From NCBI GenBank assembly GCA_030248215.1, contig JASANG010001941.1, forward strand, positions 62,001 through 126,000: a stretch of DNA of 64,000 bases, read 5' to 3'. The first letter of the stretch is position 1; the number at the start of each line of letters is the position of its first letter. The stretch comes from Enoplolaimus lenunculus. Its lineage: Eukaryota > Nematoda > Enoplea > Enoplida > Thoracostomopsidae. Shown here one piece after another: positions 26,001 through 38,000 of the stretch. Below the pieces are notes generated by a model. The model made no database searches and had not been told where the DNA came from. It saw nothing but the letters and a program-made list of their open reading frames with translations. The position numbers and the translations under genes are program-made.

Positions 26001-29000
26001 TATAGAAGGTTAGCTTTAAGCTTTATTTCAGAGTTCAACCGGAACTCCTGTTCCGGCCGGAAATCCTGTAAAAACTTAATCATGTTCTTGTTCGTATTCG
26101 TGCATTCAAAAATACAGGAACCGGAATTTTTACAGTTTTGCGGCAAATTATTCCTAATCGTTTAAATATTGGAAATTTTATCGTTCAATACATTTTTATG
26201 TCGAAATTAATGTTTTTTCGATAAGTTCAAAGGTTTAGTTCCTGTTGGATCCCGATAACCCGAAATACGAGCTTGATAAATGATTCCTTAAACTATATGA
26301 TATGTAATATAATGACGTTTTAGAAAAGATATATGCCGAGCGCCTGGAAAATGCGATACGTTAGGTTCGTCTATTTTATTCAGTATTATTGAGTTTCTGT
26401 TAAGCCCTATTCACACGTTCAAGTTTTGTCAGCAAAAACGCACAGCTGCAAATTTTGTCTAAGGATTTTCGAACAAAATTTACGCGTGCAAGTTGCAGAT
26501 GCAACTTTTGGCTGAAAAACTTGTACTTGTGAATAGAGCTTTAGAATCACAGCTGATATAAATTTTACCCCAATGCAAACCTATCCAATGTTCAATACTT
26601 CAGTTAACTTAGGATTAGGTTTGTTTAATTGTGGTTCCTGCGATAAAGTAAACTATTTCTAAAATTTTACTTTCAAAACTTAAGTATACTTTGAAGTTTA
26701 AAACTCAACTTTATGAAGGCCTGGAGTAATTATGCACTACAATTAGGGATAATTGACATTAATAGACTCTAATAGGGTTTATGGACTCTATCAGCTGCGG
26801 ACTCTTTATTTAAGCATACAGACTCCTATTGATTGGGACTCAAAATGGGGACACCTCTCTTATTGCCCCCCGCCCTTATTCGGATCACTACAGTAAACCT
26901 TTAGTACCTGTTTTTTTCATGATTTTAGATACTTAGGTCATCTGTATCACAACTAACAAAACGTCCATCACGCTCGGAAGTTGGTGGATTTGCGTGCATC
27001 TCCATAGGAATCTTCGACAGGGATCAGAATGGAATCCCACACGAAAATGATTCGTGGCGTGGGATGGGGTGGGGTTTGAAAATTCTTACCCCATAATATC
27101 CCTAGAAATCCGGCATTTGTAACCTACGAGATCGTTCACGGCAGTTAAAAAGTCCTACGCGAATTTCAATTTGGTTCTAGGCTTAGCTGAATTGGGCACT
27201 ATGTGTGACAGTTACCGAAGTTGTGCGATTATTGAAGACAACGGTCTTAGCGCTGCGTTTACGATCGCACACGAGTTGGGACATTTGTGAGTTGCAATAG
27301 TTACAAAAAAATCACTAAAATTTAAAATATCCAATAATTAAATTTTTGACAAATCTCAGGATTTGATCAATATTGGCATAAATTCTATCTTGGCCGAATT
27401 GATTCCATTTTAGGCCAAAGTTATAAGCTTGAAAACAGACTATGGATCCGTCAGATTTATGCGAAATCCTTGTATGGCCTTCCGTGAAAACTTTTTGACC
27501 GCAGCCAACCTATGGGACTGGCTTAAATCCGTACTTAGTGTTGCGTTATACTCGGTCCTCGCCATCAAACGTCGCAGTGTCTTATAAATTTTTGTAATGT
27601 TTTCAATTTCAAACAATTATAATTTTTGTAATGTTTTCAATTTCAAACAATTATAATTTTTGTAATGTTTTCAATTTCAAACAATTATAATTTTTGTAAT
27701 GTTTTCAATTTCAAACAATTATTAATTTTTGTAATGTTTTCAATTTCAAACAATTATTAATTTTTGTAATGTTTTCAATTTCAAACAATTATTAATTTTT
27801 GTAATGTTTTCAATTTCAAACAATTATAATTTTTGTAATGTTTTCAATTTCAAACAATTATAATTTTTGTAATGTTTTCAATTTCAAACAATTATAATTT
27901 TTGTAATGTTTTCAATTTCAAACAATTATAATTTTTGTAATGTTTTCAATTTCAAACAATTATAAATTTATTGTTATGTTTTCAATTTCAAACAATTATT
28001 AATTTTTGTAATGTTTTCAGTTTCAAACAATTATAAATTTATTGTTATGTTTTCAATTTCAAACAATTATTAATTTTTGTAATGTTTTCAATTTCAAACA
28101 ATTATAATTTTTGTAATGTTTTCAATTTCAAACAATTATAATTTTTGTAATGTTTTCAATTTCAAACAATTATAATTTTTGTAATGTTTTCAATTTCAAA
28201 CAATTATAATTTTTGTAATGTTTTCAATTTCAAACAATTATAATTTTTGTAAAAAAAAATTCAGTCAAACAATTAAATTCAATTCAAACAATCAATCAAA
28301 AACACAAAACAAAACAAAACAAAAAAAAAATGTTTTCAATTTCAAACAATTATAATTTTTGTAATGTTTTCAATTTCAAACAATTATAAATTTTTGTAAT
28401 GTTTTCAATTTCAGATTCAATATTCCGCACGACGATGAACAAAAGTGTGCCGAATGGATGCTACTGCAGAAATCAAATTATCACGTTATGGCTCCGACCC
28501 TTGAGCATAACACTCATCCGTGGTCGTGGTCTGTGTGTTCTGCGAACACTCTGTTCAAATTCATGAGCACGTAAGTTTCATATTTTATCCAATTACAATG
28601 TCGATGTGTCTTGGAAATTTTAAAATTAAGTTGGGCACAGCTCTCAACAGATTTAGCATTGTAGTTCAAGATGAAGTAAATTTTGTCAGAACATGAGCAG
28701 GAACCGGAATTGAATTACTTTGCAGGAGTCGGAACCGGAACCGGAATTTGAAATAATTTTGGTCACCGAAGTACTGCTAAACTTTTTTGCGAAACTTGCC
28801 AATAAGTGACTGATGCGAATTTTGTGAGATATTTTATCATCAAGTTTTGCGAAAACACAGCAGAAATAGTTTCGTAATTTCTAAAAACAAAGTTTCAAAT
28901 ATTTAAATCATTAGGAATTATTGGCCACAAAAACGTAAAAATTCCAATTCCTGCATCTTGGAATACAAGGAACAGGAACAGGAATTGAATTTTTGTAGAA

Positions 29001-32000
29001 ATTCCGGCCGGAACAACAATTTCAGTTGAACCCATCTCACATCTTGGTCAGAGCTTGAGTAAAAGCTAAATAATCCTTAAAATTCAACCGCCAGTTTAAC
29101 CAATACCGGTAAACGTAACGTAACGAGGATCATAAGTAAGCGGTTCTGCTAACAATGACTTGTGGTTCCGAGAATCAATGGAACATTTTTACAGTTGATT
29201 TTAATGGTTTTTGCCTGGTTTCAGGAGGCAAAACGTGTATTGCCTTGAAGATGAACCAAACCAATTGAAGTATTTTAACGAGATGAGCGCACGGAGTCAA
29301 CCAGGTGAAACGTTTGACGTTGATCAACAGTGTAAATTCGTATTCGGACCACAAGCTTCCCTTTGCCCGTACATGGTAAGCGTTATTGTGGTTGTGAAAT
29401 TCTCAAATAGCTATGTCACCTATTATAAGCTAGCCAGTGTTCCAGCAGGAACTTAATTTTGCAGGAACAGGAACAGGAATTGAATTATTTGCAGGAACAG
29501 GAACAGGAATTGAATTATTTGCAGGAACAGGAACATGAATTGAATTTTTTTGCAGGAACAGGAACAGGAACATGAATTGAATTGAATTTCTTTACAGGAA
29601 CCGGAACAGAAACAGGAACCGGAATTTGGAATAAGTTTCGTTGCAGAAGTACTGGTGGTTTTTTGCGACACCTGTCTAAAATTGCGGATGCGAAGTTTGG
29701 GAGCTATTTCATCATCATGTTTTGCGAAAACACAAGAAAAAAGTTTATTAACAAAATTGAAGTAACTGGAAAAACACTCATATCGAAATAACAATTTTTT
29801 AAAGACAAAATTCCAATATTTAAACGATTAGGCATAATTTGCCGCAAAACCGTAAAAATTCCGGTTCCTGCATCGTTGCAAATGCAGGAACAGGAATAGG
29901 CCGAAACAGGAATTCCGGTTGAACCCTGAAGCTAGCTGATATATTTTTAAATATGGTCTCTATTCGAGCGTCAAGTCGTATCGCAGCATCAGCTGGCTAA
30001 AATGTGTTTAGAGCTGACCAAAAATGTTTCGGAAGCCTGAATTTATTTACTGGACCACTAAATTTTCTAAACTATGGAATTCGTTACAAGAATACATGTC
30101 TATCACGACGATCCGTCGCCCGACAACTTATCGACCGACAACTTGTAATCCGAAATTTCATTGACTTGAAAATTTGTCACCCATCATAATACTTAAGTTT
30201 AGGTTTAGGCTTTACAATTAGGCGTATATTTATTCATAGGCTTTGAAACACTGTTTTAGACGAGAAGTTGCCCCGGGCAACAAAGTTTTGTAGAATCTGT
30301 AACAGCACCTTTGATGGTTGTGTTCAAAAACTAAACGGGGTTGACGTTTTGTAACTTATAAAGGATGTCTGTTAACGGCCTTCTGGTTCGTTCCCCTTCT
30401 TTTAGACCTTTTCGTGCACTGCAAAAAATGGTGAGTCAAATTGACTCTCTCCGATGACTCTTTGTACGCATTTGACTAAAGTGAATGCGAACATATTGTT
30501 TTGCTTGGTATTATTGCGTTTATTACTGTAATCTCGCAGACGTGTCTGACAAATAAGCGAAAACAAGAAAGACATATTTTGGTTTAATCCGAGCCCCATT
30601 TTATTAAAATCCTAGAAATTATCTTCTATTTTCAGCCGTCATGCAAACGATTATGGTGCAAAGTGAGCGTTGGTTCACAAGTTGGTTGTCGTACGCAACA
30701 TATGCCGTGGGCAGACGGAACTGAATGCGATAATCAAAAGGTAATTTTATAAACATTTACATTTTTTGACAGTGGCGTGCGCAGTATAACCTCGATGACG
30801 AATTACAAGAATACATCAAATAATTATCAGACTGAGGGATTTTGATTTTATTACGCTTTTTCTTCAACAACATTTCTTAGTTTGAAACAGCTAAATTGGT
30901 TTAATATCTACTTAGCAGGTGGTTAGTTATACATTGTATGAAGAAAGACGTACCCAGAGTTGATGATTGATGTTATAGACAAGAGCATGCAACTGGTTAC
31001 ATTCTGTGTAAAAGAAAATGTCCCTGGCGACCGTTGCGTTTGAGACTAATACCTCATTTCTTGCAGAAAATCTTGTGTCAATAGAAAAAATTATCTATAG
31101 TCTGCTCATTATCGAATGCCGAGGGTGATGGAAGGGGTGGGCACCGTCTGGGTAAGGAAAATAACTTATACGGTTATGAGATGTACTTATTTTTATTTTA
31201 TTGTTTTTTATTTGTAGTGGTGCCACAAAGGTCAGTGTGTTGGTTTATCACCTGCTCAAATGGGTGCTATCGATGGACAGTGGGGCAAATGGTCTGCGTG
31301 GTCCGAGTGTTCCCGAACGTGCGGTGGTGGAATCAAAAGGTCAACGCGTGAATGCGACAGTCCCAGGTAAAATTAATATTTGTTAAAGTTACGGAAACTT
31401 TCAACTTGAAAGAAAATATTTTTTGGAAATTTCTTAAAAAGTATTAATTTTCTTTTTAAATCTTATTTTTAGAAAGTCGAACCTGCCCCAGTGTTTGGTT
31501 ACTTTTAGGGTCCGCCTGTGCCAGGGCTGGGTTCAAATATTTTAGTATCAACCTTTTTTTAGTCTTGGGGCTTAAATGCGTTTTGTGGCACATGTATAGG
31601 ACAGGGCCGGAACAATGGTAAAAGCATATTCTTAAGTCTAAGCAGAAGCCTAAGCATAAGCGTAAGGATGAAGCTATTCCTAAGCTTAAGCCTAAATTTA
31701 AGCCTAAGCTTAAGCAAGAAACTTAGTCTAAAGCTTAACCTGACACTTACAGCCCTGCAGGAAAACGTTTCCGCGTTGGTCTATACATGGGCCGGCTTTG
31801 TGAACAAATTTGAATATAAATCACGGCTGTGGCTCTAAATTTTCATTTAGTTTCAAATATTCTTAAAAGTGATCTCTTTATAGATCTCGACGAGCTGAGT
31901 TCAAGGTACCACTTTTATGGCTACATAACCAGTAGTTCAAAAGTTATGGCCCTCAATATTATAATGCTAACACGTACAGATTTGAACACGAAGATTCTAT

Positions 32001-35000
32001 CATTCACATGTTCGTAAAATATAAGCTTTACAAGGTTTATTCGTTGATTTGGTAGGCGGTTGTAAATAAACTATTTTCATTAAATTCCTAGGGGTCATAT
32101 TCACTTCGGCCGCCGGCAAATCTTTGAAGCTTCTGACCTTAAATTTGAAAAATGGGACCTTACAAACGCTATACATTCGTATTATGAGGGCATCGAAGGG
32201 ACTTCTTTTTATTTTTTTTATTTTTTTTTTCCGCATTTTTTTTTTTTCCGCCAAAGAGGGGGGGATTTTTCTGGGAACGGTTATTAATTTTCGCCGCCGC
32301 ATTAAGAGGATTGGCTTTTATATTTTAGCTTATACTGCACCGCACTTGTATTTCCTATATATTTTTCAAAAAAAATTTATAGCGAAAAAAAATACCAAAA
32401 TCCTACAAGATATAATTTAATTGGAGATGGAAGATATTTATTTGTTACTACAGAAAAAACGGGCTTTCTCCTTTTTTTTTAGTTTTTTTACAATTTCAGT
32501 TTATACTTGAAATTTTAAAAAACTCAGATACCATTCAAACAACCAAAATTTTCTGTTCTTTTTGCCTTACCCTAGCCATCTCTCAACCCTTCTTCACTAA
32601 AACCGATCAACGAATTCACAAGAAAATAAAATATATCTAGAGGAGGTACGAAAGCGCTACTGGGAAGACATAAAGCCCAAGTTCAGTTGATTCTCACTCT
32701 GAGCTACTGACTCTGGTAGTTTTAATAAACAGAAAATAACACATAAACAAAAACTCAGTTCAGCATAATTACTTATTCAACTTATTCTGTGCTAAATCTA
32801 TGCTACAAAATCTAGCATATTAAAATAAAAAAAATATATTTTTTCTCTGATTTTTCGCTGCAATCTTCTCATTTTTCTCAGATTTCTCTTCAAATTTATA
32901 TATGAAAAAAACGCATACACAAAGAAAATCACAAATTAAAATCGCGTCCCAAATATACCCCAAGGGATACCCAAGGGGAGAAACAACACGGCCGCAGCCC
33001 GCCCACACCGCTCGGGGACCGCGGGGCAGAGGTCTCACCAGGGGGCAATACGGTGATAAATTTTTAGTGTGGAAAGGGCCAAAGTCACCCCCCCCCCCCC
33101 TCCCCCCTCCCCGGCCTCGGGTTAAGTTCACTTTTCTTTTTATTACATTACTTCTTTCGGTATCTTATGGTATTTAAAAGCCAGGCCTGCTTCCGAATTG
33201 CGTAGGATTTTTATCACAATTTCACCTTATGGTCGCCCGACCCCTGCCCCCGCTCCCATACCGCAACGTCATTTTTCAAGAGAGCTTTAGTCCTTATAGG
33301 AAACTTCAATTAATTTTCTCGAAATATCTGTCTTTCTAGAAATTTGATATTTTCGAATCACATAACGTTTTTAGAGCTAAATTTTTTTTGATTTGGGGCC
33401 CAGTCACAATCCTGTTTGGATCCGGGCCTAAAGTTGGCCAAACTGCTAATGCGAGTTTAATTTTGATTTTTGAATATATTTATATATTAAAGCTAGAACG
33501 CCTCACATACGTATTTTGGGCAGCGTTGCAACAGTTTTTGTTTACGTTACGTATGAAAATAAAGAGTATACATTGAGAATACCAATTGTTTCAGATGTGT
33601 TCATATATCTGACAATGCCTACAGCTTTTAAAAACGAGTTTGTTTAACTTCGTTCACTTATATACATGAAGCCCAAGCAACAAATTAGTCTTGGGCCGGA
33701 AAAGACGTAGTCCAGTTTACACATGTGTGCAACTACGTGTACTAGTACAATTTAAATAGGCCTCTTTGCAATTTCTTCAACTAAGAAAATTTGAGTTATT
33801 TTTGACTGAAAAACGCTGAACCGATAGTTTTCAGTCCAAAGGAACGAGCGATGCAGTTTGTGGTGCGAAGTTGCTGGTTCGCCAAATTTATACTTCAAAC
33901 TGAAGGATAAAGTTATTGATGGAACGCCGTGTGATCGTTATTCTGACGATATGTGTGTTAACGGCGATTGTGTGGTGAGAAATATTTGATTTCTAATAAT
34001 TTATTATTAGTTTCGGCCAATGTAAAGAACGGGCGCAACAGTATTATAAAGCATATTCCTAAGCCTAAGCCTAAGCCTAAGCCTAAGCTTAAGCCTAAGC
34101 GTAAGAACGAGTTTATTCCTAAGCCTAAGCCTAAGCCTAATCCAAGCAAAAAATAATCTAAAGCTTAAGCTTACTTTAGTTTAGTCCCACAGAAACACTT
34201 CCGCCCCTGATCTTTACATGGTCCTACCCTTCAATCAATCAATAAAAAACGGCATAACATTTCGGTGCCGAAAAATGTTTTTATTAACTTTTTAATTAAA
34301 TTCATATTTTACAAAATCTATAAATTTTTTTAATTTCCTAAACCATTTTAAGAAATATATTAATTTTAGAGTTCAGGTTGTGATCATCGTCCGCGATCAA
34401 CTGTGTTTCGTGACGTTTGCGGTGTTTGTGGTGGAAATAACTCGACGTGTCAAAAAATTACTGGAACTATTAATCAAACTCAAAAATATGGTATTTTTTT
34501 GTAAATTTTGCAAACTGTCAAATCCTATGAGTTATTTAAATAACTCAAACGGAAAATTAGTTATTTCTGAGATGACAACAGTCACTTTAACTCACTCTGA
34601 GTTAAGTTGAGTCTCACCGTGAGTTGAGTTGACTCCGTGTTAGTTAACTAATTAAATCAGAATGAGTTGAATTGACGCAGAATTGTGAGTTCTGATAGTC
34701 CTAACTCAGACTGAGTGATTCAACTCATTCTGTGTGAAAATCAACTCACTGGAATTTACAGTGTAATATATTGACAAAACGAACGATGTTTTGTAAAATA
34801 TGTAAAATATATCATCGAATTAATTCCTAAAATAGCAACAATTTTACATTTGAGTAAAAATTAGTTGAAACAATATTATTTTGGGAAAGTGTCGATCGTT
34901 TTACTGCCACCATTTCGTCTCAACGGCACTGTTTAAGCCAGGTTTAAGTCTAGCGACATACGCTATGTAGGTACATGCGATTAGTCTGCGTTAAAATTTT

Positions 35001-38000
35001 TAAATATTAATTTTAAATGGCTAAAATCGGTCATAAAATATATTTTAGGATACAACGCGGTGCTTCGACTACCAATTGGTGCGACATCGGTAAAAATTTC
35101 GCAACACAGTTGGAACGACAAAATCCACGACGATAATTATTTAGGTAAGTTTATTAAATTTTTTCGTACTTAGAAGTAATTTTAGGTTTGAAGCATAGGC
35201 CAACATTTAGCTGAAGAAGCTTATGTATATCTCTAAAATTGGACAGCTCTAAAATATTTCAAGCCTGAACCAGTGCCTATTAATATACTGGTTATTCCGG
35301 CTAAATTATGCTTCTTTACCATATCAATTTTCTAATCATATTTTTAAAATGTCTCAATTTCCTATTGCCGCCGTATTTAAAATCCCTAGTAGGAAATTGA
35401 CACCCAAATCATTATTTCAATTTACTACTACTATTTGTAATTGTCTCAATTTCCAACAAGACCAATTGTTTTTCAAATTCAATTTCCTTCTTGAATCGTT
35501 TTTCAAAACCGTACTTGGAAATGGTTGCGTCAATTTTCCACACGGCGGGCACACGATAAAATGAATGACGCATTACGTATTGCTTACGTATTGCTGTTTA
35601 ATAAATTTCGGTTCGGCTGTGGTTACTTCAAAATGTTGCAACTTTAGTATAAAATGAATGTTGTCTATCCTACCGGGTTATAATTACCAAAGTTACAGGA
35701 CCAATCGCCAACTGTTGATATATTTGTGCTACACACATTTGACGGCACTTTTGTTCCCATGTGAAACAGTTTTGCTCAAGCTCAGGCTTAGGCTAAGGCT
35801 TAGATATAGGGTTTGAGGCTGATGCTTAGGCTTACGAATATGCTTATACTACAACTAAGGTTCTCAGCTAAGCTGGGGCTGTTTGTGCGGAGGGTACTTT
35901 TCAACTGTGGGAGGAACTTCAAAAACGCAACTTTGAGAATACGGACACTTGAGTTGCAGCACTTCGAAATGAAAACGGCGACTTTATACTCAACGGACGA
36001 TTTCAAATCGATCCATCGGCTCAAGAAATCCCGGTCCATGGTGCACTGGTGCTGTATTCAGGCTCAGATACGTTGGTTGAACAATTGACCACTACGCGGC
36101 CTATACTGGAAATTTTGCATTTATATGTAAGCATACTTTTAATGTGATATTTTGGAAAATTCATCAGTCTCGCAAGATCAAAAGTTTTGTAATTAACCCT
36201 TTAACTCACAGAGTATACTATGAGCAACTAAATACAAGTAATATACGAGCAACGCAGACACAGTGAGCAGTGTTCAACAATTCTAACATATATGTGCAGT
36301 GCAAAATCTCTACAAGACGAGGGACCCCCCTCGAACTCGAGCGTCAAGCTCCTATAGATGAGTGGTCATCGTAAATGCCTCCGAATGTTACCTTGAAAGT
36401 GCATCTCATATGAAATTGAAAATATTCATGTGAGAAAGGGTTAAAAGCGGATGCTATACGATTATTTTCTTTTACAATTGGTGAGTCACTGTGTCAACTG
36501 AAAATCCGGAAACGTCGCCTATGCGGTATTGTATCATTTAATATTTGAAAAATTTCAAAATCGACGCGAGCTTAATATTTTGCTAATTTTAATCCATTTC
36601 TTTAGGTTCTTTCAATTGGCGATCTCAATCCACCAAATATCGACTATTCATACTCAATATCGAGCGTTCCTTTAGACCAGATGGCACTGCCAGAGCACCG
36701 GTGGTCAACTCATTGGATACCAACCAGCTCAGCGGATCCAGTGTCGGTTGACGGCGCTGAATCGTGGTCGAAATGTTCCCAGGCATGCAATGGTAAGTGT
36801 GTGTAATGTATTTTAACGAACATTGAATTTCGCCATACGTATTTTGGACATCGTTCCAGTTAACGAATAAATTTGGTTTCGTTGCGTTTTGGATTCGCAA
36901 ATGTTACAATCAGTTTGATATGACCCGAATAAGAAAGAGACTGATATTTCTTTTGCGTCTTCAGGGGGTATCCCACCCTTAATAGATTACGAACTGTCGT
37001 TTTTAATTCAAGCTAAGTTAGCGCGACTTGTGAGAAGTTCGTGATTTTGACTAAGCCCGGTATCCTGTATCTCCTGTTATAGTTCTTTCCTCGATGTTTC
37101 CTTTCCCCCCTTTTAAAAAACCCCGCCGAAATAATTAACAAACCCCCCCCAAATCCTGTATAACACCAAATATCCAATTTTTTATAGCTGAATCACGTTT
37201 GGGCAGTGTTACTGGCGACTTGAGATCCACAAAGCCGACGCCTGAATTTTTGTTGGTAATCCATGTCACTGCTTTACATAATCTTTTCTTTCCTGTTTCC
37301 CAGAACCTGCACACTAACCACCCTGTAGAAACACCCCCAGAAACACCACCCCCAAAACCCCCATAGACCCACAAATTCCCCCCACCTAACCCCCCCCAAA
37401 TATTCGGCCCAGCCGTGAAAAAAAAACAAACCCCCCCAGTTTAATCAAACAACCTCCCCACGTTCCCCCGCCAAATCCCAAGTTTCCGTTAACACATGAC
37501 ACCAGTATCCGATACTGGGTAAATTCCGCGGCTTGCGCACTCCGATTAAGCCTGTAAGCCGTAATTTCCTTCACATGCTTGAGCCACCGTGACAACCTTA
37601 ACTAAAGTCAACTCCTACTTACCCTGATTCCAACGACTATCCCAATTCGCTGCCTTGCACGTAAAACCGTAAAAATAACACTATAGCACAAATCAAAGTT
37701 TCCGTCAGATCTCACCAGCTATCAATACTAGAATGATTCCGGTCCTGGCTACCCCCTTTTGCGTCTCGACCTCATTTGCATTTGGCCGACACCCACAATT
37801 GGGTGTCCGCAATGCGGCTGAGGTCCAGAGCCAATCACCCGGTTCAACTCGTTTACACCCACACAACGATCTACAACAACAACAACAACAATATCAACCA
37901 ATCATGTCGGACACTCACGACATGATGACTTAGACTAGCTAAGTCATTAACCGCAAATCGAGCTACCACCATTATACAACATTATTCAATGGCCACGCAG

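Larger units (their letters stand above)
31367..33834 (+). other. Intron region where a cysteine-rich-domain exon should be
   Basis: Exon 13 leaves two bases of a codon, while exon 14 supplies two bases before its first whole codon, so they cannot be spliced together in frame. In relatives, about 60-70 residues (NGGxYCxGxRxxxxxCN ... RDxQC ...) lie here. I looked for GGxYC and RDxQC in all frames and found neither. What is present: a family A copy (31587-31793), ordinary intron at 31794-32100, an oddly composed block at 32100-33320, and a copy of motif M near 33489. Confidence 0.75.

Noticed and set aside
26929-26970. Possible exon after TTTTAG at 26928
   Set aside because: The continuation reads into a stop after about ten codons and does not fit the ADAMTS segment; the true missing piece was found at 26324-26364.
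31473-31530. Acceptor-like TTTTTAG followed by GAACCTGCCCCAG as the missing cysteine-rich exon
   Set aside because: No frame gives the expected GGxYC or CN pattern and no donor keeps phase 1.
32820-33177. Overlapping open frames on both strands at 32820-33177
   Set aside because: Proline- and arginine-rich readings come from GC- and C-rich simple sequence; no domain seen.
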